From CAVSJA01 sp963728145 (lineage in GTDB: Bacteria; Bacteroidota; Bacteroidia; Chitinophagales; Chitinophagaceae): DNA of 64,000 bases. Below, one piece after another: positions 60,240-64,000 of this stretch (the first letter of the stretch is position 1; each line of letters begins with the position of its first letter). Location: positions 124,001 to 188,000 of the forward strand of contig CAVSJA010000004.1 of assembly GCA_963728145.1 (NCBI GenBank), written 5' to 3'. Below the pieces are notes generated by a model, which saw nothing but the letters and a program-made list of their open reading frames with translations, made no database searches and was not told where the DNA came from. The translations under genes were made by a program, and so were the position numbers.

Positions 60240-61238
60240 TCAAACCAACGCTTCCTTATTGTACTTACTCCTGTATTCCAGGGGAGACATTCCCGTTATC
60301 CTTCTGAATACCTCACGAAATGCTTTCACATCTGAATAACCAACTTCATACATCACTTCATTGATCGTTTTTCTTGTGGTTTCAAATGCTTTCTTGGCTG
60401 ATTCTATTTTTACTCTTTGAGAATATTCAACAGGTGTATTGCCGGTGGCTTTGATAAATCTTCTATCGAAGTTTCTTCTACCGACAGCAAACCTGGAAGA
60501 CAGGGTTTCGATAGAAATTCTTTCGTCAAGATTGTTTTCAATATATGCCTGTGCTTTCTTCACCACTTCGTCACCGTGCAGCTTTTGACCTTTGAATATC
60601 GTAAATGAAGATTGGCTCTGCCTGTCCATTTCAATCTGGAATACTTTGGAACAGAAGATTGCCGTTTGCCTGTCGTAATATTTCTCTATTAAATAAAGGA
60701 TCAGATTCAAGAAGGAGTAGGCACCCCCATTGGTATAAATTCCATTTTCATCGGTAATTATCTTATCGGTTTCTAAATCCACTTCAGGAAACATGGATCG
60801 GAAATTTTCAGCCACGGCCCAATGTGTAGAGCAGGTTTTTCCGTCCAGCAAACCCGATGAGGCAAGCAGGAATGCGCCGGTGCAGATGCTGGCAATTTCT
60901 GCACCGTTCTTATATTGTTTCACCATCCAATCAGTCACTAATCTATTTTCCTTCACCGCCTTTTCATAATTGTAGTTCAATGAAGGAATGATAATGAGAT
61001 TGGTTTTCGATATAGCAGAAATATGCGTGTGCGGTTTTACTGAGAAAAGACCATTATAGAAGTCTACTTTTTTTGAAACAGCGGCGAGTTCGATCTTAAA
61101 CAATTCCCGTTTTCTATGTTCTTTCCCCGCAGGGGTCTGCGACCAATATTGATTTGCCCTGGTAAATATTTTATAAGAGCCGACAATGCTGCTCAGGTTA
61201 TTTTCTCCCTCTGGAACAAGTATGGTAAGGTGTTTCAT
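60240..61238 (-). CDS. GlxA-family transcriptional regulator (DJ-1/PfpI plus AraC)
   Basis: About 332 residues from ATG 61238, the natural start (MKHLTILVPEGENNLSSIVG). N-terminal DJ-1/PfpI-like domain to about residue 190 with IASICTGAFLLASSGLLDG (Cys elbow), TTHWAVAENF-like region (CSTHWAVAENFRSMFPEVD) and an EKYYDRQTAIF helix. C-terminal AraC domain: IENNLDERISIETLSSRFAV and GRRNFDRRFIKATGNTPVEY, GYSDVKAFREVFRRIT. Ligand unknown. Divergent from the SRPBCC genes (spacer 136 bases), which may be its targets. Confidence 0.92.
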   Translation of the reverse strand: MKHLTILVPEGENNLSSIVGSYKIFTRANQYWSQTPAGKEHRKRELFKIELAAVSKKVDFYNGLFSVKPHTHISAISKTNLIIIPSLNYNYEKAVKENRLVTDWMVKQYKNGAEIASICTGAFLLASSGLLDGKTCSTHWAVAENFRSMFPEVDLETDKIITDENGIYTNGGAYSFLNLILYLIEKYYDRQTAIFCSKVFQIEMDRQSQSSFTIFKGQKLHGDEVVKKAQAYIENNLDERISIETLSSRFAVGRRNFDRRFIKATGNTPVEYSQRVKIESAKKAFETTRKTINEVMYEVGYSDVKAFREVFRRITGMSPLEYRSKYNKEALV

Positions 61239-61374
61239 CAAAATCCTTTTGACAAAGATAAAGGATTGATTTGTCCAAATCAACCCGCCAGAATGTCCAT
61301 TTGGCACCCTGTCCTGGCGATATTTAGACAATACCTTTGGGTAAGAGTATTTACAAACTTTAAAACGAAATAAA

Positions 61375-61869
61375 ATGGTAACAAAAGATTTTACCGCGAC
61401 GATTCTGGTTGATCAAACTCCGACCGACGTCTTCAACGCCATCAATAATGTAAGAGGATGGTGGTCGGAAAATATTGAAGGTGGTACCGAAAAACTCAAT
61501 GATGAGTTTGACTATCGTTACCAGGACGTTCATAGCTGCAGGATGCGGTTGATAGAGTCTGTACCTGGTAAGAAAGTTGTTTGGCTTGTTTTGGACAACT
61601 ATTTCAATTTTACTAAGGATAAAACCGAATGGAAGAATACAAAGGTCATTTTTGAAATTTCTAAGAAGGGTAATCAGACAGAACTTCATTTCACCCACCA
61701 GGGCCTTGTTCCCGAATATGAATGCTACGAAGCATGCAGGCAGGGATGGACAAAGTATATCACCGGTAGTTTATATAACCTGCTCACAAAGGGTAAGGGT
61801 CAGCCGAATCCCAAAGAGGGGGGCTTTAATGAAGAGTTAGTTGAAAAATTAAAATTGAAGGCCCAGTAA
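61375..61869 (+). CDS. SRPBCC/AHSA1-like protein (first copy)
   Basis: 164 residues. START/Bet v1-like fold of AHSA1 type: TATILVDQTPTDVFNAINNV, GWWSENIEGGTEKLNDEFDY, MRLIESVPGKKVVWLVLDNY, DKTEWKNTKVIFEISKKGN and ELHFTHQGLVPEYECYEACR (C-terminal helix). Ligand and role unknown. It is followed 19 bases later by a paralogue. Divergent from the GlxA regulator. Confidence 0.88.
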   Translation: MVTKDFTATILVDQTPTDVFNAINNVRGWWSENIEGGTEKLNDEFDYRYQDVHSCRMRLIESVPGKKVVWLVLDNYFNFTKDKTEWKNTKVIFEISKKGNQTELHFTHQGLVPEYECYEACRQGWTKYITGSLYNLLTKGKGQPNPKEGGFNEELVEKLKLKAQ

Positions 61870-61888
61870 ACATCTAAAAAAATAAATC

Positions 61889-62695
61889 ATGGCAAATCAA
61901 AATTTCTCTGTGTCTTTCTTAGTAGACCAGAGGCCGGGAGAGGTATTTGCTGCCGTCAATAATGTTAAAGCCTGGTGGACAGAAAATCTCGAAGGCAATT
62001 CGCAAAAATTAAATGATGAATTTGAAGTTCGTTTTGGAGATGTCCATTATTCGAAACAGAAATTAATAGAACTAGTACCAGATAAGAAAGTCGTTTGGCT
62101 CGTAACGGATAGCAAGCTTAATTTTTTGAAAGATAAAAGCGAATGGACGGGTACTAAGGTCAGTTTTGAAGTGGCTGAACAAGACAGTAAGACTCAGTTA
62201 CGATTTACTCATTTTGGCCTGGTACCCGAAATCGAATGTTTTGATGCATGTTCAAATGCCTGGGGCGACTATATAAATCATAGTTTGCGGGCTTTGATCA
62301 CTGCAAGTAATGGGAAGGCGAACTCGAATGGAAAACCGTACAAAACCCAGGAAGTAGCCGCAAGATTCAACGAGCTTGCTCAGCAGGAAAAATGGTTTGA
62401 GATCCAGGATGAGTTATTTGCAGACAATGTAAAGAGTATTGAACCTCCGACGGCGAAATTCCTGCCGAATGCCGAAGGCAAGCTTGCTGTTCGCAAAAAA
62501 GGGGAAGATTGGGTGAAAAGAGTAGAAGCAGCACATCATAGAAGCACAAGCGAACCACTTGTCGCCGGAAATCATTTTGTGGTTAGAAGAGAAGTAGATA
62601 TTACAGTTCAGGGACTGGGAAGAATCCAGTTCAACCAGTTGATGGTCTACGACGTAAGAGAAGGGAAAATTGTATTGGAACAATTCTTTTATTGA
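61889..62695 (+). CDS. SRPBCC domain fused to a SnoaL-like domain (second copy)
   Basis: 268 residues. Residues 1-150 are a paralogue of the upstream protein (FSVSFLVDQRPGEVFAAVNN, AWWTENLEGNSQKLNDEFEV, FTHFGLVPEIECFDACSNAW). Residues about 155-268 form a second domain (KTQEVAARFNELAQQEKWFE, DELFADNVKSIEPP, HFVVRREVDITVQGLGRIQF, MVYDVREGKIVLEQFF) that fits the SnoaL/NTF2 fold. The fusion appears to have happened after the SRPBCC duplication. Two genes likely form one operon with a shared role. Confidence 0.85.
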   Translation: MANQNFSVSFLVDQRPGEVFAAVNNVKAWWTENLEGNSQKLNDEFEVRFGDVHYSKQKLIELVPDKKVVWLVTDSKLNFLKDKSEWTGTKVSFEVAEQDSKTQLRFTHFGLVPEIECFDACSNAWGDYINHSLRALITASNGKANSNGKPYKTQEVAARFNELAQQEKWFEIQDELFADNVKSIEPPTAKFLPNAEGKLAVRKKGEDWVKRVEAAHHRSTSEPLVAGNHFVVRREVDITVQGLGRIQFNQLMVYDVREGKIVLEQFFY

Positions 62696-62989
62696 GAAAA
62701 GCTTTCTCTTAAGACAGAGCCGCTAATAATCTGCCAAAAATAAAAAACTCAATCACGTGATTGAGTTTTTTTACGACATATGATCCCGCGTTTGTGGGAT
62801 GTATATCGCGAGCCATTCTATCTAAATAACAAAACTCACTCTTCAATTTGACCCAGGTTTGCAAAGAGCAGCCATTTTTAGCCGCCTTCCTTTGCGTAAT
62901 CAATCGGTTTTTCAGAATATCCTACTTTTTAGGGATAAGCGCACAACTACGTGGAAGCTAACTTAGCCTAACTTTTAAAACAACCAAAT
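62696..62989. other. 294-base spacer before the TPR gene
   Basis: Contains the terminator at 62742-62771 and a second small hairpin (ATCCC GCGTTTGT GGGAT, near 62783-62800). The remaining sequence is presumably the promoter of the TPR gene; no confident -33/-7 pair identified. Confidence 0.5.
62742..62771. terminator. Rho-independent terminator, palindromic
   Basis: AAAAAACTCAATCAC (62742-62756) and GTGATTGAGTTTTTT (62757-62771) are perfect complements over 15 bases; the centre CACGTG forms the loop. Works on the plus strand after the SRPBCC operon, T tract included, and could act on the minus strand as well. Confidence 0.9.
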
Positions 62990-64000
62990 ATGAAGCAACA
63001 TTTCTTAATTGGCATTTTTTCTATTTCATGTCTGGTTTGTTTTTCGCAAACGGAAAAAAAATCTGTAAAAAAGCCTGTCTCTTCCACGCAAACCCATGTG
63101 GATAAAGCCATGGAGGAAGCTATGAAAGACATGAGTGAAGAAGAAAAAGCGGAGTTTAAGAAGATGATGGGAGAGGCGATGAAGACAGCAGATGAAATGA
63201 AGAGCTTGCCTGTAAAGGGTGCTAGTGAGGGCAACAGCATACTGAAGATACCTGTAAAGCAAACGGTGTTATTGCAAAAAATTCCTTTGCTACAAACGCA
63301 GCAACAATTAAGCGCTTATTTTACTAAACTCTCTACTGAATGTAAAAAAAATATTCCTGCTGATATTATATCAAAGGTTGATCAAATGATCAGCGCTCAG
63401 GCAGCTAATGAGAATGAAATAGCCAGCCTGCCTATTGTAATATTCCTGAGTAAAAACAGAAAAGCTGCCGTATATGCTGCTGTTAAGGTTTTGCAGTTGA
63501 AGGGAAGTCACCCGCTCGTGCAGAACAACAGCGCTTTTGTGTTGGCGCAGTCGGGCTATCCTGACAAAGCCGTTCCGGTTTTTAAGTATCTCCAACAGAA
63601 GTACAATACCGCGGAGCTTAATAACAATTTGGCGCAATCTTATTTGTCATTAGGTGAGAAAGAAGAAGCAAAAAAATATTTCAGGATTGGTCTTGCAAAA
63701 AATCCACAATCCAGCGAAATGCATTGTGGGCTCGGGCTAATACTTTCTGAGGAAGGCAATGTGCAGGAGGCAACGGTTCATATCAAAGCATCACTGGAAC
63801 ATGGATATTCACCCATTGCCGAGGCACTTGCCGGGAAACATAAGGTGAAGGTGAAATTCAGTGATGTTAAAACCAAAACACCGGACTATTTTAATCCGCA
63901 AAAATTTAAGCCGGCAGCTCCAGCTTCAGTGATGGAGGACATACCTATGGTAGAGGCTGAAAGAGAGGCGGTAATCGAAAGGCATAGAAATTCTCATAAA
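62990..64000 (+). CDS. TPR-containing secreted protein, cut by the window end
   Basis: At least 337 residues, no stop codon before the window end. Signal peptide QHFLIGIFSISCLVCFS. Charged helical region (HVDKAMEEAMKDMSEEEKAEF) then helix pairs of TPR type: AVYAAVKVLQLKGSHPLVQN, NSAFVLAQSGYPDKAVPVFK, NNNLAQSYLSLGEKEEAKKY, FRIGLAKNPQSSEMHCGLGL, ILSEEGNVQEATVHIKASLE. Likely periplasmic, roles in protein-protein contact; family not identified. Confidence 0.8.
   Translation, partial: MKQHFLIGIFSISCLVCFSQTEKKSVKKPVSSTQTHVDKAMEEAMKDMSEEEKAEFKKMMGEAMKTADEMKSLPVKGASEGNSILKIPVKQTVLLQKIPLLQTQQQLSAYFTKLSTECKKNIPADIISKVDQMISAQAANENEIASLPIVIFLSKNRKAAVYAAVKVLQLKGSHPLVQNNSAFVLAQSGYPDKAVPVFKYLQQKYNTAELNNNLAQSYLSLGEKEEAKKYFRIGLAKNPQSSEMHCGLGLILSEEGNVQEATVHIKASLEHGYSPIAEALAGKHKVKVKFSDVKTKTPDYFNPQKFKPAAPASVMEDIPMVEAEREAVIERHRNSHK

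Noticed and set aside
1..64000. tRNA, rRNA, prophage or insertion sequence
   Set aside because: Read for transposase motifs, integrase Tyr/Arg patterns and T-arm GTTCRANNC signatures; none found, though a tRNA scan program was not available.

Overview
The window looks like a chromosomal piece of a Bacteroidota, most likely in or near the Chitinophagaceae. Supporting signs are a giant secreted protein with a C-terminal type 9 secretion (T9SS) sorting domain, LytS/LytTR and two-component-propeller signalling genes, a DUF5916 outer membrane protein, GlxA- and HMA-type AraC regulators, promoters of the TTTG-N18-TAnnTTTG type, and few Shine-Dalgarno sites. No rRNA, tRNA, CRISPR, insertion sequence or phage gene was recognised. 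All calls were made by reading the sequence, without database searches.

Layout. 1-4 kb: HAD phosphatase, L-ribulose-5-phosphate 4-epimerase, DUF4440 protein, trehalase. 4-10.3 kb: a minus-strand signalling block (propeller histidine kinase, two paralogous LytS-type kinases, one LytTR regulator). 10.9-15.8 kb: hemerythrin-like protein, cytochrome c lipoprotein, glycosyltransferase, M14 carboxypeptidase, solo LytTR protein. 15.8-18.7 kb: sugar porter and a broken GH51 arabinofuranosidase. 18.9-26.8 kb: OmpA-like protein, beta-barrel protein, tandem-duplicated alpha/beta hydrolases, DUF1543, esterase, SET protein. 26.9-30.5 kb: CxxC-bearing AraC regulator, a 32-residue cysteine-rich peptide, DUF5916 protein. 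31.4-39.8 kb: a 2804-residue surface protein with nine 89-residue repeats. 40.2-42.9 kb: histone-H1-like protein, putative outer membrane protein, hydrolase. 43.0-45.2 kb: arsenic operon arsR-arsM-arsN2-arsC. 45.3-51.7 kb: DUF5602-like lipoprotein, TonB-C-like protein, pirin, broken PepSY protein, AraC, VOC protein, PAS kinase, TetR. 52.0-57.9 kb: RND efflux operon in which adaptor and pump carry about two dozen single-base indels while the outer membrane factor is intact. 58.0-64.0 kb: methyltransferase, amidohydrolase, GlxA regulator, two SRPBCC proteins, and a TPR protein running off the window end.

The most unusual feature is intergenic. Many spacers hold short degenerate tandem arrays of 7-, 8- or 9-base units belonging to six families (GCAATRR, NCCAAAC, GACTCCY, GAACAGNN, GGTTGATT, GTTGACAAG). 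Many occur as inverted pairs that could fold into long hairpins, and several start in or overlap stop codons. They resemble in style the heptamer STRR repeats of cyanobacteria, but I do not recognise them as a described Bacteroidota element. Other points worth following are the CxxC-AraC regulator with its metallothionein-like peptide, two near-identical inverted ArsR operators, and three tandem hairpins with identical loops and covarying stems.
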